Program-made: the position numbers and the translations under genes
Notes under the pieces: generated by a model
What the model saw: only the letters and a program-made list of their open reading frames with translations
Told to the model about the DNA's origin: nothing
Database searches by the model: none
Assembly (NCBI GenBank): GCA_031835245.1
Contig: JAVKOQ010000568.1
Span: 1-22,500 of the forward strand
From: Balamuthia mandrillaris
Taxonomy: Eukaryota; Discosea; Longamoebia; Balamuthiidae
Length of the DNA: 22,500 nt
Direction: 5' to 3'
Shown here: in pieces, positions 1 through 9,360 of the stretch
How the letters are laid out: the number at the start of each line of letters is the position of its first letter
Position numbering within the stretch: position 1 is the stretch's first letter

Positions 1-49
1 GCATGATTTTGACAGCAAAAAAAGCAAAATAAAAGTTATGTTTCCACGC

Positions 50-121
50 GGCGCCTTAGCTTAGTGGTAGAGCGTCAGTCTCGTAAACTGAAGGTCACGA
101 GTTCGATCCTCGTAGGCGCCT
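50..121 (+). tRNA. tRNA-Thr (anticodon CGU)
   Basis: A complete cloverleaf can be folded. The 7-bp acceptor stem pairs GGCGCCT (50-56) with AGGCGCC (114-120), with discriminator T at 121. The anticodon stem TCAGT/ACTGA encloses loop CTCGTAA, giving anticodon CGT (CGU in RNA), which reads the threonine codon ACG. The T arm is ACGAG-TTCGATC-CTCGT, holding the B-box. No CCA is encoded, as usual in eukaryotes, and there is no intron. It lies 95 bp upstream of, and in the same direction as, SLX1. Confidence 0.95.
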
Positions 122-215
122 GCTTCTTTTTTCACTTTTATTCCGGTTCGACACCACTTCCCGCCAATTTGATTTTTTTTTTTTTTTTGATGAAGAAAGG
201 CGAAAGAGAAAGGAG

Positions 216-1952
216 ATGGCCACCGATTTCTTCTGCTGCTACTTGCTCACCTCCAAGGACCCCAGGTACAAGCACCACACCTACATCGGCTTCACCCTGA
301 ACCCCGCCCGCCGGCTGCGCCAACACAACGGGGAGCTCGTCAACGGCGCCAAACGCACGCAACGCAAACGGCCTTGGTACGGCATTTTCTCTTGCTCCTT
401 TTTTTTCCTTCCTCTCTCCCTCTTCTTTCTCTTCTTTTTCTTCCATCTTTTCTTTCTTCGTGCTTCGCGCTTCTCACTTCTTTTTTTTTTTTCCATCCAC
501 AACAAAAACATAAGGGAAATGGTGATGTTGGTGCACGGCTTTCCCAACAAGATCAGCGCCCTTCAGTTCGAGTGGGCCTGGCAGCACCCCTACAAGAGCG
601 CACGCCTGCGCAGCGCCCTCCTTCACGGCAGCGAGGGGAGAAGGAACATTGGCAACATCCATTTGTTGCGCGCTAAAGTATGTAGTGGTGTTTTCTCTTT
701 TTTTGATGTTTCACCGAGCATTCATGTACCGGCGCTACGCACAAACAGATACGGTTTGCTTTTGAGTTGGTGTGCGTTTCGCCGTGGCACCGCTTACCTC
801 TCACCGTTCATTGGCTGACTCAGGTTCTTGTTCTTCTCTTCTTAGGCTTCTCCTCCTTGTTGTGGTTGTTCTTGTTCGGCTTCTTGTTCTTGTTGTTCTT
901 CTTGTTCTTGTTCTTGTTCTTGTTCTTCTTCTTCTTCTTCTTGTTCTCCTTCTTCTTCTTGTTCTTCTTGTTCTTCTTCTTCTTCTTCTTCTTCTTCTTC
1001 TTCTTCTTCTTCTTGTTCTTCGTCTTCCTTCGTCTTCTTCTTGTTCTTGTTCTTCTTATTCTTCTTGTGCTTCTTCTCCTTCTTCTGCTTCTGCTTGTTT
1101 TCGTTCTTGTTCTTCTTCTTCCTTCGTCTTCTCTTGTTCTCTTCTTTCTTTTTCTACGTCTCCCATCTGTCTGGCTCTAAGTATTTCTGTTTTGTTTTGT
1201 TCCAACCAAAGGACTATCACAACTTGTTAGAGCACTGCCCCACGCCACCAAAACACATAAAGACAAACATAGGACCGCTTTCCACTTTCAACATAAGCGA
1301 TGATGTTGTGGACGATGATGAGGATGACGATGAAGAAGACGACGAAGGAGAGGAGGATGAAAGCAAATATGATGAACATGAAAGAGAACATGAGACAGAA
1401 TTCTCGTTTGAGTTTCTTGCAGAACAAGAACCATTTGACAACGAAGAAGAAGAAGAAGCAGAAGAAGCACTAACCACTAAAAGCAACTCAAGGTCCAACC
1501 GACATCAATGCTGCTTTCTGTGTGCCAACACAATAGCCATTCCCTCCAACGACACAAACGACATCAACGAAACCGAAAAAGAGGACAACAGCCTTGCTTG
1601 TTTGTGGCAAGGATGCAAGATGCAAGCACACATGTTATGTTTGGCAAAATGGTTTCTGCGTTCGGAAGAGGAAGAAGAAGCTGAGGAGCTGCTGCTGCCA
1701 ACTTCAGGAGTTTGTCCTTCATGCAGAAAGCCGCTTTCTTGGAGTCAGGTCATACAACGGATGAAGCAGAGAAAGAAACAGAAGAAGCAGACGACGAATA
1801 AAAGAGCAAGAAAGGAACAGGAAGGAAGACGCAACAGACGAGGAGAGGCAACAGCTTCTTCGTCGTCGTCGACGAAACAAGCTTGTCAAAGCAGAACGGA
1901 TGAGGAACAACAAACAACAAAACGAAGAAGAGGCAGAACAAATGTTGAATGA
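216..1952 (+). CDS. SLX1: SLX1-type structure-specific endonuclease subunit (GIY-YIG + C4HC3 zinc finger), 4 exons
   Basis: Model: join(216..376, 515..677, 749..823, 1212..1952), 379 aa, all junctions GT-AG and in phase. SLX1 is the catalytic half of the nuclear SLX1-SLX4 nuclease, which cuts branched DNA such as Holliday junctions. The GIY-YIG domain fills the N-terminus: YLL (9-11) and YIG (23-25), the basic [10 protein letters not shown] segment (29-38) and the catalytic glutamate of FEWAWQHP (Glu73). Exon 3 is only 75 bp and encodes the conserved [11 protein letters not shown] segment. Exon 4 carries the RING-like zinc finger (Cys233/234, 237, 263, 268, His273, Cys276, 301, 304) ending in [10 protein letters not shown]. 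An unusual Asp/Glu-rich insert (about 163-220) precedes the finger and a Lys/Arg-rich tail follows it. Intron 3 (824-1211) is largely TTC/TTG repeat. The ATG is the first in frame before the domain. Confidence 0.93.
858..1140 (+). repeat. TTC/TTG microsatellite in SLX1 intron 3
   Basis: Interspersed TTC and TTG triplets run through most of the 388-bp intron, pyrimidine-rich on the coding strand. They produce long Leu/Phe/Ser ORFs that are not genes. Confidence 0.9.
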
Positions 1953-1979
1953 ATCAAGTTTGTTGTGCCAAAGAACGAA

Positions 1980-4710
1980 TCAAGAAGAAGAATCAGAGAA
2001 GAGCCACCGCCAAACCACGTTCCAAACCAGTTCTTGCTTTTCTTCTTCGCTCAACGGCTCCAACGGAAGCACGAAAGGATAGGGCTCCGCTTCATAGGGA
2101 GAGAAGGAGGCGAGGTCTGCCAAAGGATCTACCAACAACTGCGCTTTTCTTCCGTTCAAGCTGCACATCGAAGAGATGTAAACTCTTGGCACGAAGATAA
2201 GGTGCAAATCATTTCTTTCTCCCCATCCTTCTTTATGGTTTAACTTTTCCCATTGTTGAATCTCGTTAGAGTGATCATGAGTCCAACGAGCGGAGAGAAA
2301 GCGGGCAATTTGGATTAGAGAAGAAGGTTTGGATAAAGAGTTGCCCATTTGTCGCCTATTCAAGTGTTGCTCTAACGGAATCTGCGCTTGTAAACGTACT
2401 ATTCCTTCCTTCTTTTCCTCTTTTTGTTGTTGCATCTTATTGTCGTTCACTTCAAGGAATGGTGATGTTTGATTGTCGGAAGAAGACGATGAAGAAAGCA
2501 GAAAAAAGGATAGAGGGACGTCGACTTCGAGAGTAACCGTGGCGTTGCATTGCTTATCGCGTAGCTTCATGCGCCAACTGTAGCGATGACCGTACTCTGT
2601 CCACGCCACGTTTCCTTCGTACAACAGAAAGCTTTAGGTTATCAATGTTAGCAAGAAACTAGAGAGGCAAATGGAAGAAGGAAGTAAAAGATACCGAAGA
2701 GGAACTAGCGTTTGATGCACAAAGAATATCAACAGCAACACTGCAACAACAATTTCTCGTCGTTTCCATCCTCTTCTTCTCCGTTGCCTCTTTGCTTCCT
2801 CCTCCGCCCTTTTCTCTTTCTTCCTTCCCTCTTCTTCTCTTTTCTTCTTCTCCTCTTCTCCTTCTTCTTTCTCCATTAGCAACCGATACAGTTCCTTCAT
2901 ATCTCTCCATGCCCTCATCGGTCCGTAACGATCTGCGATGGCACGAGGCCACGATGGATCCAAGTACAATGTGGTGGCTGCCAGGCAAAGAATAGGGAAG
3001 ATGCCAATGTTGAATATTGCTTTGTTGAGCAGATGGAAGATGAAGGTGACCGTCATCGCCAACTCTTGCACTTTCCATCTTCTTCTCCAACTTGCATTCC
3101 TGCAGTCACTATCTCCACGACAACAACTTTTAGTTGTTGAAGAACAGGAAGAGGAACAAGATGGACAGGAAGAAGATGGCCACAAGAGGAAACCAATAGA
3201 AAGATCAAAGAGAAGGCCAGCGATGCTGAATACGTAAGCACCCACCGAGGACGCCAAGAAGGCGCCCAACGGCCAGGGAAGACGTTTGCGACGAGGCAAC
3301 CAAATGCGGAGAGGCTGCCCCCTCAACCAGTCCTCGTTACATTTGGCCACACCGGCAAAGAAGTAGACCAGCGAAATCTCTGCTCTCAACCAATTTAGCG
3401 TCCATGACGGTATCGTCTTTCTGTTGTTTGGATGCTATTAAGAATGTGTTCCTTTGTTCTTGTTCTTGTCCTTGTCCTTGTTCTTCTTCTTGTTCTTCTT
3501 CTTTGTTCTTCTTCTTCTTCTTCTTCTTTGTTCTTCTTCTTGTTCTTCTTCTTGTTCTTCTTCTTTGTTCTTCTTCTTCTTCTTCTTCTTCTTCTTCTTG
3601 CTCCATTCGTTGATGCGAAACGGAAAAAAAAAAAGAAAGAGGAGAAGGAAGGAACAAACCTTTTGGAAGAAGGCCAAACCAGGTTGTCCACCGCAAAGGT
3701 GGCATTCGCTGGCACGCAGCACATGATGAACTGCACCACCAGCATCAGGTAGTAATGGTTGAGATACGTCGCTTCCTCCTTTATAACCAAATAGCACCAA
3801 AAAAAAAATAGAAAAGAAAAACTTTAAATGAGAAAAGAAAAGCTGTTTCTAAAGAAAAAAAAAAGAAAAAAAAAGAATGAAAGAAAAGAAAAAGAAAAAA
3901 ATAAACAAAAAATAAAAGAAAAGAAAAGATAAAAGAAAAAGAAAAAATAAAAGAATAAAAGATAAAAGAATAAATAAAAATCTAACAAAAAAATAAAAGA
4001 AAAAATAAACAAAAAAGAAAAGAGAAGAGAAGAGAAAAGAAAAGAAAAGAAATGAAAAAAAAGAAAAAAGAAAAAAAAGAAAAAAGAAAAAATAACAAAT
4101 AAAAGAATAAATAAAACAAAAAAAATAAAAATAAAAAAAAACATACCAACAAATAGAAATAGGTGAGGCCAAGCAGCAGCCCCGCCGCAGCAAAGCGGTA
4201 GCACAGCCCAACGGCCACCAAGAACGCGCAGAGGGCGCTGAGCGTAAGGAGCCACCACATGGCCGTCAGCGAGGCCGCCAGCGGCGGCTCCCAGCAAAAA
4301 GCAATGGTGGAGTACTGGAAGCGCAGCTGGGTGGAGCGGTAGAGCAGCCTGGCTCTGTGCATGTCGTGGGAGAGCATGGCGAAGAGCTCGTAGAACATCA
4401 GGAGGCCCCAGAAGAGGCGAAAGAGGGCCAGGCCGGCGGGGTCGATGGGGGAGAACAACAACCGGCGGAGCGAGGAGGCGGAGAAGAAGGAGGAAGAAGG
4501 CTGGTCATGCGTTGCTGTTGCTGTTGGTGGCGATCGATCATCTTGGTGTTGTTGGGATGGGTCAGGGCGGGAAGAAAGAGAGCGCGAAGGGGGAGAGGGA
4601 GAGGGAGAGGGTGTTGTCGTGGTTTTGGCGGCGGTCTTCTTTTTCCTCTTCATTCTTTTCCTGGTGCTGCTGGCTCTGCTTCGTTCCCTGTCATTCTTGT
4701 AACGCATCAT
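1980..4710 (-). CDS. Vitamin K-dependent gamma-carboxylase-like (HTTM) membrane protein, 4 exons
   Basis: Model: complement(join(1980..2631, 2695..3420, 3660..3778, 4147..4710)), 686 aa (human GGCX is 758). Known family members are ER membrane enzymes that carboxylate glutamates using reduced vitamin K, CO2 and O2. Sequence seen: a Ser/Pro/Lys-rich N-tail, then membrane segments with DPAGLALFRLFWGLLMFYE, YLNHYYLMLVVQF (exon 2), SLVYFFAGVAKCNEDWLRG (exon 3), FHLLNKAIFNIGIFP, PLRFLLYEGNVAWTEYGHR and YSWRMKLRD, and a C-terminal domain with SLNGRKAQLLVDP. Lys254 in GVAKCNEDW aligns by eye with the catalytic Lys218 of human GGCX. A charged Glu/Lys/Arg linker is inserted before the last membrane segment. 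The start is the first of two adjacent ATGs after which homology follows; upstream in-frame codons lack an ATG. Divergently transcribed from PI4-kinase beta. The substrate in this organism is unknown; a non-carboxylating HTTM role is possible. Confidence 0.88.
3452..3600 (+). repeat. TTC/TTG microsatellite in carboxylase-like intron 2
   Basis: Triplet repeat filling much of the intron 3421-3659. Here the host gene is on the minus strand, so the transcript carries the purine (GAA/CAA) strand, opposite to most introns in the window. Confidence 0.85.
3797..4143 (+). repeat. A-rich low-complexity tract in carboxylase-like intron 1
   Basis: AAAAGA/AAAATA-rich sequence makes up most of the intron 3779-4146; on the coding (minus) strand it is T-rich. 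No coding content. Confidence 0.85.
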
Positions 4711-5373
4711 GCGCAATAACCAAGGGGTAAACCATGTCCAACCACGATGATCGCACGGTTGCCTACCGGTCCGTGGACAAAAAAATGAGGAACCCCAGCT
4801 GCATTCGTTTGACGTCCCCTCATTCAGATCGGGATGAATCGCCTCGGGCAATTATAACTCTGAAAGACTGTTGGCCACGAAAATTCCCACCCAGTAGCTT
4901 TTCAAACCTGGAGATCCACGGGCATTATGTCCATCGACGTAAAACAGCGAAAAGGAGAGAAATCACAAAAACAAGGCGAGAGAGACGGAGAAGCGCCTCC
5001 TCTCTCTCTCTCTCTCTCTCTCCGCTCTCTGCCTTTTTGTTTTTTTTTTTTTGGCTTCCTCCTCCTTAAAAAAACTCAGAGGTCTCTCTTCCTTTCTCTC
5101 TCCACCTCTTCTTCGCTCTCGCATAGAGAGAGAGAGAGAGAGAGTCGCACTTATTTTTATTTTTCTGGTTTTGCTGCTTGTTTTTCTTTTATTTCTCTGC
5201 GAGCGGAAAGGAGAAAGCTTTTTTTTTTTTCGTTTGAGGCTCCTCTTCTCTTCTCTTCTTCTTCCTCTTCTTCTTGTGCTTCTTTTTTTTTTTTAAAGGA
5301 GAAGAAGATACGGAAAGAAAAAAAAAGGAGGAAGAGGAGAGAGCAAGAAGCAAAAAAAAAAAATTGAACAAAG
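4711..5373. promoter_or_regulatory. Divergent intergenic region between carboxylase-like gene (-) and PI4-kinase beta (+)
   Basis: These 663 bp separate two start codons facing away from each other, so both promoters must lie here. It holds (TC)n at 5001-5022, (AG)n at 5125-5144 and T-rich and A-rich runs just before the PI4K start, probably its 5' leader. I see no convincing TATA box and no gene. Confidence 0.5.
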
Positions 5374-8300
5374 ATGAAAGCTGCTGTGCAAGTGATGAAC
5401 ACCTCTTCTTTGTCTTCCTCTTCTTCTTCCTCATCAAACGACATCATCAAGACGGAGGCCCCAGGCGGAGGCGGAGGAGGAGGAGGAGGCAAAGACCTGG
5501 CGGAGATCGATCCCGCCGCCGCTGCCACGCGCGCCGAGTACAACGCCTCCTTGTCCCCTCGTCGTCTGCTGGCCAGCAACGGGGATCCAACGGCGCAAAC
5601 CAACGAGACCTCCTCCTCCTCCTCCAACGGCAATGCTGATGCTGATGGCGACGGCACCGGCCTCAACCTCAACGGCAACAGCACCAAGGAGGAGATCCAG
5701 TGCTCGCTGCTGCGCCTCTTTCAGTGCAAGTACTTTGACTCCTGGCTGGCCCTCTGCTATTTGCACAGGTATGCGCACCACGCCGGAGTGCAGGACTACC
5801 TCTGCAACCAGCTGTACTCGTTCCCCATCGAGGAGCTTCACTTTTATTTCCCTCAGCTTTGGTTCGTTTTTGCTCTTTCTCTTCTTTCTTTCTGTCTTGT
5901 TTCTTGGTGTTTTTCTTCTTCTTGTTCTTCTTCTTCTTGTTGTTGTTGTTGTTGTTGTTCTTGTTCTTGTTCTTGTTCTTGTTCTTCTTCCTCTTCTGCT
6001 TGTTCTTGTTCTTCTTCCTTTTTCTCCTCCTTCTGCTTCCTTTCACGCATAGGTTCTGTTCTTTTTTTCCACTCCTCTGACTTCTTTCTTTTTATTTTTT
6101 CGTTTCCTTCTTTCTTATTTTTTTTCTTTATGTTCTTCGGCTTCCTCAGCATGTTGTTGATCAACAATACGACAACGAACGCGCTGGAGCGGCTTCTCCT
6201 TGATCGGTGCGGCCAATCCATGCACTTTGCCTTCCATGCCAGTCTTCACCTGCAAACCTACATAGAGAGTCACGCTCACAATCCCCAAGCAGACTTTCTT
6301 CTCTCTCGTTGCATTCGTTTGAGAGAGGAAATGGAGATTGCAGCCGTCAACGGACACTACGAACCCAACCAGCAAAGTAACAACACCAACAACAACACCG
6401 CTTCCAACACGACCGCTTTTGATGTTTCTCGTCTTCTTTCGCCTAAGAGAAGACAACAGCAACGGGGACATCAAATATCTTTGGATGGAGGGCAAGGGGA
6501 CGCGTTCGGCTTCATCAATCATGTCATGTTGAAGCGTCGACGCTCCTCCTACTTTGACAATGCTTTGCTGTTGTTAGACGCTCTCGCTCAGATACCTTTG
6601 GACCTTGTTTCCGTCCCTGCAGAACAGAGAAGTAATTTTTCCTTATCTCTCTATCTCATTCTCTTTTGTTGCTTCTTTTTCTGACCAAAAAACAAAACGA
6701 AAGAAACGGAACTGAGGAACAAAATATCACAGCTGGACAAGCAAATGACGCCAAGGGGCATTTACATGCCCATCGATAGCATGGACACCAAGCATCACTG
6801 CATTGTACATATCTCTCCGTATGAAGCCTTTCTCTTGGATTCCAAAGAAGGGGTACGTCATTTCTTCTCTCTCTCTCTCTCTCTCTCTCCCTCTCCTCTC
6901 TCTCTCTCTTCTTTCTTTTTTTCTTTCTAACAAATTGGAATAAACACAGGCACCACCTGCTTATATTATTTATTTAGAGACATTAGAAAGCGAGGAGAAG
7001 TGTTCTTCTCCCAACACTCATCTCTTTGACCTTCAAGCCGTCATTTCCGCCGCTCAAATGGCCAAACTGACTCCTCCAGCATCCCCCGCGATCACCTCTT
7101 CTTCTCCTTCTTCTGAAAACTCATCATTGCAAGCAACACAAAAAGGATTGCTTGAAGAGGCTAAGTTTGAAGCCTCTTCGTTAAGAAAGATCAAGTCAGA
7201 GGCTGAAATCTTTAGCTTGAAGGACATGAATGATTCTCCACCCTCTTCTGCTTCCTCCCCTTCGAATGTTGTTCCTTCTCAGCAAGGCCAAAGCATTAAG
7301 AAAGAAGCCAATGAGAAAGACGAAGAAGAAATCATGACAGGAAAGACTCAGGACAAGAACAACAAAGAGAAGGCGACAGACAAGAGATCTTCGTTAGAGA
7401 CTCCTTCTGCTTCACCTTCTGCTTCATCACAACAAGTACAACAAAAGAGCAAGAAAGAAAACAAGAAGACACAAAACAAAAACAAGTACCAAAACAAGAG
7501 CAAAGCAATACTGAGCAACAAAGCCATAAAATCCGAAGAAGAAGAGGGAAGCGCTTCCTCTCCTTCTTTGGCTTCATCTCCTGCTCTAGCTTCATCTCCT
7601 GCTCCATCACCATTACCATCGCCTTCTTTGCCTTCATCCTCTTCTTCTCTTCCAGAGAAAGAAAAAGAAAAGGAAGAACGAAGCACCAAAGGTGGTGCCT
7701 CCAAGACAGACATTGAAGAAGAGCGCAAGCTTTATTCTGGCGTCCCATCCACCAAAGAAAAGGAAAAGGAAAAAGAAGCATCCAAAGGACAAGATAGCAA
7801 CAAGCGTCCTTCCATCGAGTCCACTCAAGCTGCCTTTGCTGAGGATTGGGCTGCCAAGTGCGAACGTATCCGCCGAAGCTCTCCTTTTCAACACCTGCCG
7901 GGCTGGCGCCTACGCTCCTTCATCGTCAAGTACGACGAGTGCCGTCAGGAGCAGTTGGCCTCACAGCTGATCTCGCAGTTCCAGAAGATCTTCCAGGCGG
8001 CCAATCTGCCGCTCAAGCTGCATCCTGTAGCGGTGCTGCCCATCTCCTCGCAGTGCGGAATGCTGGAGACTATCCCAGACGCTATCTCGTTGCATCAATT
8101 AAGGAAGCATCAGAGCTTCACTTCTTTGTCTGCTTACTTTAAGCAGGTTTGTTTTAATTGTTCTTTGTTTCTTTGTTTCTTTCTTTCTTGTCGTTGCATT
8201 TTTCTGCTTTCTTGTTCAAGTTACTAAACAGAACAAATATTCAGGAATATGGAAAAGACCCCGCCGTACTAAGGAACATTCAACGCAACTTTTGCCAAAG

Positions 8301-8862
8301 CTTGGCAGCCTACAGCATCGTTACCTACTTCCTCCAAGTCAAAGACCGCCACAACGGCAACATCCTTCTCAAGAAGGACGGCACCGTCGTCCACATCGAC
8401 TTTGGCTACTTCCTCTCCAACAGCCCTCGCTCCCTCAACTTTGAGTCTGCTCCCTTCAAACTTACTCAAGAATTCGTCGACGTCCTAACCATGTCTCCTT
8501 CCTCCGATCAACCAACTCAACCACAAAACGAACCACAAAACGGACACCAAAACGACGCCGAAGAGAAGGTGAACTTTTGGGAAGAATACAAGTCGTTATG
8601 CTTAAAGGCATTCTTGGAGGCGAGAAAACACATGGAGAACATTTTGTTGTTGGTGGAGATCGCGCTGAGAAGAGGTCCGCCTTTGCCCTGTCTCGTGGGC
8701 GGGGAGAGCGCATTGACGGCGCTGAGGGAGAGGTTCAAGCGCAACTTGACGGAGGAGCAGTGCGTGGAGCATGTGGAGTCGTTGATCACTTACAGCTTGG
8801 ACAATTGGAGGACCATCTCCTACGATAAGTATCAGTATTTGACGAGAGGAATACTTTATTGA
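5374..8862 (+). CDS. PI4KB: Phosphatidylinositol 4-kinase beta-type, 5 exons
   Basis: Model: join(5374..5861, 6150..6631, 6704..6852, 6950..8146, 8245..8862), 977 aa, phases consistent. It phosphorylates phosphatidylinositol to PI4P, classically at the Golgi. The lipid-kinase-unique region (about 102-200) shows LLRLFQCKYFDSWLALCYL, QDYLCNQLYSFP and, across intron 1, FYFPQLCMLLI then DRCGQSMHFAFHASLHLQ. The catalytic lead-in is GIYMPIDSM and APPAYIIYLETLES. The kinase core has FIVKYDECRQEQLASQL (nucleotide-binding Lys), the catalytic loop DRHN (806-809) and DFG (824-826), then FKLTQEFVDVL and the terminal YQYLTRGILY. A long Ser/Lys/Glu-rich disordered insert separates lead-in and core, and the N-terminus has poly-Ser and poly-Gly runs. 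Exon 4 alone is 1.2 kb. Introns are rich in TC or TTC/TTG repeats. Called beta-type because of the compact layout and the LKU match. Confidence 0.94.
5910..6030 (+). repeat. TTC/TTG/TTGTTG microsatellite in PI4K intron 1
   Basis: Pyrimidine-rich triplet repeats inside the 288-bp intron 5862-6149. The intron length is a multiple of three and contains no in-frame stop. Confidence 0.85.
6868..6910 (+). repeat. (TC)n microsatellite in PI4K intron 3
   Basis: TC dinucleotide run with minor interruptions inside the 97-bp intron 6853-6949. Confidence 0.85.
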
Positions 8863-9064
8863 GTTTTTTTCTCTCTCTCTCTCTCTCTTCTTTCTTTTTA
8901 TTTTCGTATGTTTAAATAACAGTATCTTTTTTTTTTTGTGATTAACTTCAAAGAGCCCTTTCTCTCTTCTCTCTTCTCTCGTCTCTCGTCTCTCGTCTCT
9001 CGTCTCTCGTCTCTCGTCTCTCGTCTCTCGTCTCTCGTCTCTCGTCTCTCGTCTCTCTCTATGG
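8863..9064. repeat. Convergent spacer with 7-bp minisatellite
   Basis: The 202 bp between the stop codons of PI4K (+) and the G-alpha fusion (-) contain a (TC)n run (about 8871-8888), a T run, and 11 perfect copies of GTCTCTC at 8981-9057 preceded by degenerate TTCTCTC units. Both 3' UTRs and poly(A) sites must lie here or overlap. No gene is seen. Confidence 0.85.
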
Positions 9065-9299
9065 TTAGATTAAAACACTATCCAAAAGTTGGGAGAGAAC
9101 TGTCTCTCTGATACTCTTGTAAACAAGCTGGATATCTGCTATGATGTCTCCTCGGCTAAACAATGGATAGACGGCATGAGTTGTCGTTGTGCTTCCGTTC
9201 AAGAACAATCCAAGAATGAAACGTTGCGCTTCATCCGCGTTATTCCCTCCTTTTTGTTTTCAACAAAGTATCATCATCAACACCAAAACGTTTACGTCT

Positions 9300-9360
<61 letters not shown>

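Noticed and set aside
767-1230. Long Leu/Phe- and Ser/Leu-rich plus-strand ORFs over SLX1 intron 3
   Set aside because: They are translations of TTC/TTG repeats; only their first 19 or so codons overlap the real exon 3.
3395-3800. ORFs of Arg/Lys/Glu or Leu/Phe repeats on both strands
   Set aside because: Microsatellite inside carboxylase-like intron 2; only the part at 3660-3778 is coding.
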